Assembly (NCBI RefSeq): GCF_013396335.1
Contig: NZ_JABWSY010000002.1
Span: 395,048 to 459,047, forward strand
DNA length: 64,000 nt
Reading direction: 5' to 3'
From: Bacillus sp. EB106-08-02-XG196
GTDB lineage: Bacteria > Bacillota > Bacilli > Bacillales > Cytobacillaceae
The notes under the pieces are model-generated. The model did not search any database. It was given only the letters and a program-made list of their open reading frames with translations, and was not told where the DNA came from. Within the stretch, counting starts at the first letter, position 1. The number at the start of each line of letters is the position of its first letter. The position numbers were made by a program, and so were the translations under genes. This document shows, one piece after another, positions 57,273-64,000 of the stretch.

Positions 57273-58940
57273 TTAAATCGATTCTTTTTTAGAAAGTTCT
57301 ATGGATGCTGGTATAACCTCTTTATGTGCGAGATTGCTGACGAGTGCAATGTCAAAAACTTCACTTAAATGGGTAACAGGAACAATTCTGATTCCCTTTA
57401 TTTCATTTAATATCGATTGCATATTTTCTTCTGGGATAATAACGGTTGTTGCTCCCGCTTTTTGAGCTGCTTTTACCTTAGGATATACCCCGCCGATTGG
57501 CTTCACATTGCCATGAATACTTATTTCTCCCGTCATCGCTACTTTGTTATCAATTGGGGTTTTGTAGATGGCAGAATAAATTCCCGTTGCCATTGCTATA
57601 CCTGCTGATGGACCGTCAATTGGAACCCCGCCTGGGAAATTAACATGAATATCAAAATCCCCTGCTGGAACACCCATTGACCGCAGGACGGTAATCACAT
57701 TTTCAATCGATCCGCGTGCCATACTTTTTCGGCGGATGGATTTCCCCTGCCCGCCAATGCTTTCTTCATCAACGATTCCGGTAATATTTATGGTTCCTTT
57801 ATCTTTCGCTGGGATAACCGTTACCTCGATTTCAAGCAGAGCCCCTGTATTTGGACCGTAGACAGCTAGTCCATTTACCAGACCAATCCTGGAATCGTCG
57901 TTGATTTTTCTTTCCATTCTAGGTGACAGTTGACTAGAGTGAGCGACCCATTCTAAATCTTCGTCTTTGATAAATTCGCGTTCATCAGTAATCGCCAGCC
58001 CTGCAGAAATTTGAATCATATTAACGGCTTCACGACCATTTCTTGCATATGTAGATAATATCTCTAATCCAGCTTCACTAATGTCTAGTTTCACTTTTTC
58101 AGCCGCTTTTTTTCCAACTTGAATGATTTCTTCCTGTGTTAAATCTCTAAAAAACACTTCCATACAGCGAGAACGAATCGCTGGCGGTATTTCACTTGGA
58201 GTCCTTGTTGTTGCACCAATTAAGCGAAAGTCTGCCGGCAGTCCATTTTTAAAAATATCATGGATATGAGTAGGAATTTGGTTATTTTCCTCATGATAAT
58301 AGGCACTTTCAAGAAAAACCTTCCGATCCTCAAGTACCTTTAAGAGCTTGTTCATTTGAATCGGATGCAGCTCGCCAATCTCATCAATAAACAGTACTCC
58401 ACCATGGGCATTCGTTACGGCACCTTGCTTCGGCTGGGGAATTCCCGCCTGGCCCATCGCACCTGCTCCCTGATAAATCGGATCATGAACAGACCCAATT
58501 AGGGGATCGGCTATTCCCCTTTCATCAAATCTGGCAGTCGTTGCGTCCAATTCAATAAATACTGAGTTTTGTTTGAATGGTGATTTTTGAACTTTTTTGG
58601 CTTCTTCTAAAACTAAACGAGCGGCAGCTGTTTTCCCTACCCCGGGCGGTCCATATATAATCACATGCTGAGGATTTGGACCACATAATGCTGCTTTTAG
58701 TGACTTTATACCATCCTCTTGTCCAACAATATCTTCAAAGCTTGTAGGGCGTACTTTTTCAGCTAATGGTTCTGTTAATGAAATTGATCTCATTTTTCGA
58801 AGCTGTTCCATTTCCTTACGGGATTCCCGATCAATGGAAACCTTTTGTGTCCGCTGGTTCCTTAGCAAATTCCAGAAATACAGCCCAATAATAATTCCAA
58901 AAAACAGCTGTATAAATAAGGCAATCCCCGTCCAACTCAT
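57273..58940 (-). CDS. lonB: ATP-dependent protease LonB (forespore)
   Basis: Membrane-anchored Lon paralogue. 555 aa: N-terminal membrane helix (about 5-25), AAA+ domain with [12 protein letters not shown] (about 101) and LFIDEIGELHP, and protease domain with PIDGPSAGIAMATG and Lys in GGVYPKVKAAQKAG. No LAN domain. The start is ATG 58940 behind GGAGGG. The region upstream carries a sigma-F-like promoter, as expected for this sporulation gene. Confidence 0.95.
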   Translation of the reverse strand: MSWTGIALFIQLFFGIIIGLYFWNLLRNQRTQKVSIDRESRKEMEQLRKMRSISLTEPLAEKVRPTSFEDIVGQEDGIKSLKAALCGPNPQHVIIYGPPGVGKTAAARLVLEEAKKVQKSPFKQNSVFIELDATTARFDERGIADPLIGSVHDPIYQGAGAMGQAGIPQPKQGAVTNAHGGVLFIDEIGELHPIQMNKLLKVLEDRKVFLESAYYHEENNQIPTHIHDIFKNGLPADFRLIGATTRTPSEIPPAIRSRCMEVFFRDLTQEEIIQVGKKAAEKVKLDISEAGLEILSTYARNGREAVNMIQISAGLAITDEREFIKDEDLEWVAHSSQLSPRMERKINDDSRIGLVNGLAVYGPNTGALLEIEVTVIPAKDKGTINITGIVDEESIGGQGKSIRRKSMARGSIENVITVLRSMGVPAGDFDIHVNFPGGVPIDGPSAGIAMATGIYSAIYKTPIDNKVAMTGEISIHGNVKPIGGVYPKVKAAQKAGATTVIIPEENMQSILNEIKGIRIVPVTHLSEVFDIALVSNLAHKEVIPASIELSKKESI

Positions 58941-58981
58941 AATTTTCCCTCCTGCTACAAGTATACTCAATAGATATTAAT

Positions 58982-59011
58982 AAGTATTTCCTGCATAGAG
59001 GTGGAATAAAC
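58982..59011 (-). promoter_or_regulatory. Sigma-F-like promoter of lonB
   Basis: GTTTA (complement 59007-59011), 15-bp spacer, GGAAATACTT (complement 58982-58991). It fits the sigma-F consensus GYWTA-N16-GGnnAnAnTR except for the last base. B. subtilis lonB is known to be sigma-F dependent. Confidence 0.6.
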
Positions 59012-59219
59012 CACTATTTGTAAGAAACTGTTTAGAATGGAAGGTATATTTTACATAAAAAAGACTAAGCAATATTCGCAGAATGGAAATTCCAATTGGA
59101 AAATAAGGAAAAATTTATCTATTCTTTGTGGGAAAATTCTATATAATAGATTTAGGTGGAGCACTCCCATGTATCGGGGCTCCATTTTTATTAGATAAAA
59201 AGATGGGGGCGAACATGCA

Positions 59220-59693
59220 ATGTCTAATGAAAATGAGGTTTTATTAGATAAAGGAAAACAAAATGATTCAAGAAAAATAAAAGTAGAAAGGAAAGAGGGA
59301 GAACCGACTCCAGCTTTCATAGGGGCTTCTTGGGCAGCGCTATTAATAGGTGTTTCGGCTTATTTCATAGGTTTGTTTAATGCAGCGATGCAATTGAACG
59401 AAAAAGGTTATTACTTTGCAGTTTTAATTTTTGGACTTTATGCAGCGGTATCTTTACAAAAAGCAGTACGAGATAAAGAAGAGGGAATACCGGTTACCAA
59501 TATTTATTATGGTATTAGTTGGTTGGCAATTATTGTCTCTATTTCATTAATGGGTATCGGTTTATACAATGCAGGAAGTATCGATCTAAGCGAAAAAGGT
59601 TTTTATGGCATGTCATTTGTACTTAGTTTATTTGCAGCGATAACGGTTCAAAAAAATATTAGAGATACACAGCGGGCAAGAGAAAGAAATTAG
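59220..59693 (+). CDS. YiaA/YiaB-like membrane protein
   Basis: 157 aa. Charged N-terminus (1-30), then two copies of a two-helix unit (about 32-80 and 95-145) of the YiaA/YiaB type. The units share ASW/ISWLA openings and end in SLQKAVRD and TVQKNIRD. ATG after GGGGG with long spacing. Plus-strand gene inserted between lonB and clpX; unknown role. Confidence 0.75.
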   Translation: MSNENEVLLDKGKQNDSRKIKVERKEGEPTPAFIGASWAALLIGVSAYFIGLFNAAMQLNEKGYYFAVLIFGLYAAVSLQKAVRDKEEGIPVTNIYYGISWLAIIVSISLMGIGLYNAGSIDLSEKGFYGMSFVLSLFAAITVQKNIRDTQRARERN

Positions 59694-59701
59694 TTTTTCT
59701 T

Positions 59702-59729
59702 AAGACGACAGTGATTTGTCGTCTTTTTT
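59702..59729 (+). terminator. Terminator of the YiaA-like gene
   Basis: AAGACGAC/GTCGTCTT stem, 8-nt loop, followed by TTTT on the plus strand. Confidence 0.85.
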
Positions 59730-59744
59730 CGATAAAAATGCGCA

Positions 59745-59784
59745 ACAAAAAAGCAGAGATAACTCAATTTCGAATTATCTCTGC
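59745..59784 (-). terminator. clpX terminator
   Basis: GCAGAGATAA/TTATCTCTGC stem followed by TTTTTT on the minus strand. Confidence 0.88.
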
Positions 59785-59822
59785 CTAGCAGCTTTTATCT
59801 ATATGTCCATATGTTACTTTGA

Positions 59823-61082
59823 TTAAGCAGATTTCTCTTCTGCTACAACGGTTCCGTCCTCTAGGACAAGCTTCGGAAGACTATTGTCGATCACCGTATC
59901 TTTGGTAATGATACATTTCTGGATATCATCACGAGAAGGCAGATCAAACATAACATCCAGCATGATTCCTTCAATAATAGAACGTAGTCCGCGGGCACCT
60001 GTTTTGCGCTCAATCGCCTTCTTCGCGATTTCGCTTAGTGCGCCTTCCTCAAATTCCAATTCTACTTCATCGATTTCAAGCATTTTTTGATATTGCTTAA
60101 CTAATGCATTCTTAGGCTTCGTTAAGATTTCAATTAATGCTGACTCATCTAACTGCTCAAGACTTGCAATAACAGGCAGACGGCCGATGAATTCAGGAAT
60201 TAAACCGAAGCGGAGTAAGTCCTCAGGTAATACTTTAGAAAGAAGCTCTTTCTGCGTAATATCCACCTGCTTAATGTCCGAACCAAAACCAATCACCTTT
60301 TGGCCTAAACGGCGCTTAATAATCGGTTCGATGCCATCAAATGCTCCACCGCAAATAAATAAAATATTGGTTGTATCGATTTGAATAAATTCTTGGTGTG
60401 GATGTTTACGTCCGCCTTGAGGTGGAACGCTCGCAACCGTACCTTCTAGAATTTTCAACAATGCTTGCTGTACACCTTCACCAGACACATCTCTCGTGAT
60501 CGAAGGATTTTCTGATTTACGGGCAATTTTATCAATTTCATCAATATAAATAATACCCTTTTCAGCCTTTTCCACATCGTAATCAGCAGCTTGAATCAAT
60601 TTTAAAAGAATATTTTCAACATCTTCCCCAACATAACCAGCTTCGGTTAGAGACGTTGCATCCGCAATCGCGAACGGCACATTCAGAATACGTGCCAATG
60701 TCTGAGCCAATAAAGTTTTACCACTTCCAGTTGGTCCAATCATAGCAATATTACTCTTAGAGAGCTCAACGTCATCAATCTTACTATTAGAATTGATACG
60801 CTTGTAATGATTGTAAACTGCAACCGATAGCGATTTCTTAGCTTGATCCTGACCAATAACGTAATCATCAAGAATCTCACAAATTTCTTTTGGCTTAGGA
60901 ACATCCTTGAATTCTACTTCCTCTTCTGTTCCAAGCTCTTCTTCAACGATTTCTGTGCAAAGCTCGATACACTCGTCACATATATAAACACCTGGTCCGG
61001 CGACCAATTTACGAACTTGGTCTTGTGTCTTTCCACAGAATGAACACTTTAATTGGCCTTTTTCATCATTAAATTTAAACAA
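59823..61082 (-). CDS. clpX: ATP-dependent Clp protease ATP-binding subunit ClpX
   Basis: Unfoldase partner of ClpP. 419 aa: zinc domain with CSFCGKT … CDEC, Walker [13 protein letters not shown] (about 115), Walker [12 protein letters not shown], pore loop GYVGEDVE and sensor region [11 protein letters not shown]. The start is TTG 61082 after AGGGGTGA, which gives the family N-terminus [16 protein letters not shown]; a longer upstream reading adds 18 unsupported residues. Confidence 0.96.
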   Translation of the reverse strand: MFKFNDEKGQLKCSFCGKTQDQVRKLVAGPGVYICDECIELCTEIVEEELGTEEEVEFKDVPKPKEICEILDDYVIGQDQAKKSLSVAVYNHYKRINSNSKIDDVELSKSNIAMIGPTGSGKTLLAQTLARILNVPFAIADATSLTEAGYVGEDVENILLKLIQAADYDVEKAEKGIIYIDEIDKIARKSENPSITRDVSGEGVQQALLKILEGTVASVPPQGGRKHPHQEFIQIDTTNILFICGGAFDGIEPIIKRRLGQKVIGFGSDIKQVDITQKELLSKVLPEDLLRFGLIPEFIGRLPVIASLEQLDESALIEILTKPKNALVKQYQKMLEIDEVELEFEEGALSEIAKKAIERKTGARGLRSIIEGIMLDVMFDLPSRDDIQKCIITKDTVIDNSLPKLVLEDGTVVAEEKSA

Positions 61083-61445
61083 TTCTTTCACCCCTTGAGA
61101 ACGTGTTATAACCCTATTTAAAGTTGCGTAACACAAACAAAAATCCGCTATTTTTCGAAACTATTCAGTGGTATGTATTGCATTGTAACACATGGACCTA
61201 GCGGACTGGTAATAAAAAGCTTTTCAACTATGTTTTTTATGGAAGCGCATTTTTGTTTGGACACCCTTTAAATGATTCCTATGTACCCATTAAGCATAAC
61301 CATTTTTTAATAAAATCAATCTTTCTTGAAGCGTGTTTTACTTAATTCGATATGTAATACTGTTTTTCCTGCATATGATATTTGTTCTTCTTGCTTGTTA
61401 AAAAGGTTTCCCTGTCTTTATTATAATATGTAATTGAAAAAATGT
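61083..61445. other. Intergenic region clpX–tig
   Basis: About 360 bp without a credible gene. It should hold the clpX promoter: TGTTACAAT near complement 61183-61191 is an extended -10-like element. Otherwise A/T-rich with no repeat or structured RNA that I can recognise. Confidence 0.5.
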
Positions 61446-61482
61446 ATAAAAACAGGCACGATATAATCGTGCCATGTTTTTA
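61446..61482 (-). terminator. tig terminator
   Basis: GGCACGAT/ATCGTGCC stem with 3-nt loop, extended by AAAACA/TGTTTT arms, T run on the minus strand. Confidence 0.88.
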
Positions 61483-61491
61483 CAATTATTA

Positions 61492-62769
61492 TTATTTTTT
61501 ATTTTCGATTAAGAATTCAACTGCTTTTTGCTTTTGAAGATCGCCTTTGATACCTTCAAGGCCGCCAAGTGCTTGCTTAATGTTATCAACTGTCATGTTG
61601 TACATGCCAGCCATTTTTTCAAGCTCAGCATTAACATCTTCGTCAGATGCTTCAATGTTCTCAGCTTTTGCAATTGCTTCAAGAGTCAAACCAACGCGAA
61701 CGCGGTTTACAGCTTCTTCTTTCATTTGCTCACGTAAAGCATTTTCATCTTGACCTGAGAATTGGAAGTAAAGCTCAAGGTTCATTCCTTGCATTTGTAA
61801 ACGCTGCTCGAATTCTTGAAGCATACGGTTTACTTCGTTTGTAACCATAACTTCTGGAACTTCAACCTGTGCATTTTCAGCAGCTTTTTCAACTAAAGAA
61901 TCACGTAGGTTGTGCTCAGCTTCGTGCTTCTTGCTATCTTCTAAACGAGTTTTAATTTTTTCTTTTAATGCATCTAATGTTTCAACTTCGTCATCCACAT
62001 CTTTAGCAAACTCGTCATCTAATGCAGGAAGTTCTTTTCCTTTAATTTCATGAAGAGTTACTTTGAATACTGCTGGCTTACCTGCAAGTTCAGCTGCATG
62101 GTACTCTTCAGGGAAAGATACTTCTACGTCTTTAGATTCGCCCGTAGCCAATCCTACTAACTGCTCTTCAAATCCTGGAATGAATGATCCAGAACCTAAT
62201 TCAAGTGAATGATTTTCAGCTTTTCCGCCTTCGAATGCTTCACCATCAACGAATCCTTCAAAATCAAGAACAACAGTATCGCCAAGTTCAGCAGTACCTT
62301 CTTCTTTCACTACAAGCTCAGCTTGACGGCTTTGAAGAGTTTCTAATTCTTTTGCTACATCTTCGTCTGTTACAGTTGTGTCGAACTCTTCTACTTCTAA
62401 TCCTTTGTACTCGCCTAATGTTACTTCAGGCTTAACTTGTACAGTCGCTTTGAAGATAAGATCTTTCCCTTTTTCCATTTGCTCGATATCGATATCAGGA
62501 CGGTCGATTGGGTCGATGCCTGCTTCGTCAATCGCATTACCGTATGCTTCTGGAAGAAGAATATCTAATGCATCTTGATAAAGTGATTCTACACCAAAAC
62601 GCTTTTCAAACATTGGACGAGGCATTTTTCCTTTACGGAAGCCAGGTACATTTACTGTTTTAACAACTTTATTAAAAGCTGCAGTTAAGCCTTCATTTAC
62701 TTTTTCAGCGCTTACTTCAACAGTAAGGACACCAGTGTTTCCTTCTAATTTTTCCCATTTTACTGTCAT
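61492..62769 (-). CDS. tig: Trigger factor
   Basis: Ribosome-bound chaperone and prolyl isomerase. 425 aa: ribosome-binding domain with [17 protein letters not shown] (about 43), FKBP-type PPIase domain (about 150-245; [20 protein letters not shown]) and a long helical C-terminal domain. Start ATG 62769 after TTGGAGGG; the ATG six codons earlier is not preceded by a ribosome site. Confidence 0.97.
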   Translation of the reverse strand: MTVKWEKLEGNTGVLTVEVSAEKVNEGLTAAFNKVVKTVNVPGFRKGKMPRPMFEKRFGVESLYQDALDILLPEAYGNAIDEAGIDPIDRPDIDIEQMEKGKDLIFKATVQVKPEVTLGEYKGLEVEEFDTTVTDEDVAKELETLQSRQAELVVKEEGTAELGDTVVLDFEGFVDGEAFEGGKAENHSLELGSGSFIPGFEEQLVGLATGESKDVEVSFPEEYHAAELAGKPAVFKVTLHEIKGKELPALDDEFAKDVDDEVETLDALKEKIKTRLEDSKKHEAEHNLRDSLVEKAAENAQVEVPEVMVTNEVNRMLQEFEQRLQMQGMNLELYFQFSGQDENALREQMKEEAVNRVRVGLTLEAIAKAENIEASDEDVNAELEKMAGMYNMTVDNIKQALGGLEGIKGDLQKQKAVEFLIENKK

Positions 62770-62919
62770 ACTATTTCCCTCCAACAATCTATTATCATTT
62801 CATTCGTAACGAAATTGACAGGATAATGAATTCATCCTCTTTTTTTATGTAAAAGATAGTTTTTACACAAAGCAACCCTTACATTATAACACAGGATTTT
62901 TTTCTTTCAACAGAGTTAC

Positions 62920-63948
62920 CTATATATTGGGATAAGAAATTTCTTCTAATTCTCTTATTTTTACGAGTGCCTGCTCTATTTTTTCTGGTGTAATCTCGTA
63001 TTCATTTGATAGATCCCTTAAATCCGAATCCATTCCGATATAATCAAGCACTAGTAAGTGAAAAGCACCTGCCCAGGCTGAAGCATCTTCAGGTGTGAAC
63101 TCAAATGGATAGCTGATGAAAAAAATCCGTTCTACCATTCCTTTAATATTTTCAAAAAGATAGGGGTTACTATTTTCCAATCTTTTTTCTAGCAGCTTTT
63201 CTATTTCTTTCATTCTTGGCTGCGATTGGATGTCTGGAAGTTCTGCAGGTACAACACTTTGATCCTCACTAAACTTTTTAACCATAATTTTCTTATCGTA
63301 TTCCTGTTCTTTTAATAGGGACAGCAGCATGGTTTTTAAAAAAGGATGGCCAGAGTCTGAGTTAAGATAATCTTTGATTTCGTCCATGTATGGACGAATA
63401 TTCTTTTCCGCCAAACTGGAAATCGCAAGCATTTGCTCATTTAGACTTTTTAGTGATGAAAGTTTGAGTTCTTTTGGATTATTATCTTCTTTTGGTTCTT
63501 CAATCGGATCCTGATGACTGTCATTATCTGCCATTCGTCTACTAAATTGCAGGATGGTCAGGAAATGATCATGCCTTTCTGGCGGGATCTCTTTTTCGTC
63601 AAAGAGGGCTTCAATTGTCGAGACAATTTCCTCGTATTCGTGCAGCTGTATTAAAATGGTCAGGTACAAATCAACCATATGAAAATAGTCGCCAATTCCT
63701 TTTAGCAGCATTTCGTTCGCCAGTTCCCTGGCTTTTGTATAAGCTCCCGCTTCAAAGTATGCGAGCACGAGACCTATTAAAATATCACTATTTTCTGCGT
63801 CATGCTCCCTTGCCTCCTCAAGCAGGGTGATAGCTTCTTGATACCTCTTACATTGCAGGCTCTCAAGGCCCTTATCCGTTAATCTCTTTTCGAGTCCGGG
63901 AAGGAATATGATATTGTCTTTTCGTTTCGCTCGTTCCCGTTTTTTCAT
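62920..63948 (-). CDS. ysoA: TPR-repeat protein YsoA
   Basis: 342 aa with basic N-terminus (KKRERAKRKDN), TPR helices at about 20-125 (ALEEAREHDAENSDILIGLVLAY-type pattern), an acidic linker and a C-terminal helical domain. Cytoplasmic, function unknown; next to tig as in B. subtilis. AGAGGAC precedes the ATG. Confidence 0.85.
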   Translation of the reverse strand: MKKRERAKRKDNIIFLPGLEKRLTDKGLESLQCKRYQEAITLLEEAREHDAENSDILIGLVLAYFEAGAYTKARELANEMLLKGIGDYFHMVDLYLTILIQLHEYEEIVSTIEALFDEKEIPPERHDHFLTILQFSRRMADNDSHQDPIEEPKEDNNPKELKLSSLKSLNEQMLAISSLAEKNIRPYMDEIKDYLNSDSGHPFLKTMLLSLLKEQEYDKKIMVKKFSEDQSVVPAELPDIQSQPRMKEIEKLLEKRLENSNPYLFENIKGMVERIFFISYPFEFTPEDASAWAGAFHLLVLDYIGMDSDLRDLSNEYEITPEKIEQALVKIRELEEISYPNI

Positions 63949-63968
63949 ATGTATACCGTCCTCTGCAT

Positions 63969-64000
63969 AAAAAGCGTCAGCGACTTGATAGGGGCGACCA
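63969..64000. repeat. Left end of a third hairpin element copy, cut by the window edge
   Basis: AAAAAGCGTCAGCGACTTG … AGGGGCGACCA closely follows the left end of the 5334-5455 element (GAAAAGCGGAAGCGCCTTG … AGGGGCGACA). The remainder lies outside the window. Confidence 0.65.

Noticed and set aside
61083-61136. N-terminal extension of ClpX
   Set aside because: The extra 18 residues are not seen in the family, and TTG 61082 has a clear ribosome site.

Overview
The window is chromosomal DNA from an endospore-forming, low-to-moderate-GC Firmicute of the family Bacillaceae. Much of the gene order follows the Bacillus subtilis safA–nadABC … minCD–mreBCD … valS … hem … lon–clpX–tig neighbourhood, and it carries SafA, Spo0B, SpoIVFA/FB, SpoIIB, SpoVID, YsxE and LonB. 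It is not B. subtilis: it has an RNase E/G gene, a full type IV pilus locus and an extra polyamine-type cassette. A Neobacillus/Mesobacillus-like genus is a reasonable guess, but I cannot prove it from sequence alone.

Layout. 1–1.6 kb: 3' part missing from the spore coat gene safA. 1.7–7.2 kb: NAD de novo synthesis (nadA, nadC, nadB), divergent from a nifS-type cysteine desulfurase and the repressor nadR. 7.2–11.9 kb: pheA, pheB, obg, spo0B, rpmA, the L27 protease prp (ysxB), and rplU with its leader RNA. 11.9–15 kb: RNase G and the SpoIVFB/SpoIVFA intramembrane protease pair. 15.2–18.05 kb (plus strand): an inserted three-gene cassette, made of a fused tandem aminopropyltransferase-like protein, an unusual AdoMet decarboxylase-like protein and a C1q-like protein. 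18.05–18.38 kb: a duplicated minD 3' end with its terminator and a 21-bp periodic array. 18.4–25.3 kb: minD, minC, mreD, mreC, mreB, radC, maf, spoIIB. 25.3–38 kb: type IV pilus locus (pilB, T, C, A, D, M, N, O on the minus strand; three pilin-like genes on the plus strand). 38–39.7 kb: a membrane diguanylate cyclase. 39.8–44.3 kb: folC, valS with a T-box leader, and a small membrane protein. 44.5–46.7 kb: ysxE, spoVID. 46.7–47.2 kb: an array of small palindromes. 47.2–53.4 kb: haem genes hemA-X-C-D-B-L. 53.6–59.7 kb: a small membrane protein, engB, lonA, lonB and a YiaA-like protein. 59.8–64 kb: clpX, tig, ysoA.

How the genes work together. Most are vertically conserved housekeeping or sporulation genes. 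SafA and SpoVID are LysM partners in coat assembly, NifS probably loads the NadA cluster while NadR represses both arms, Prp matures the L27 encoded beside it, and MinCD/MreBCD shape and divide the cell. The accessory parts are the polyamine/C1q cassette next to the minD duplication and the pilus locus. PilB has an N-terminal domain of the MshEN (c-di-GMP-binding) type, and a diguanylate cyclase is encoded next to the locus. Three copies or fragments of one hairpin-forming intergenic element, plus two unrelated short-unit arrays, show that intergenic repeats are active in this genome. No tRNA, rRNA, CRISPR array, insertion sequence or prophage was seen.
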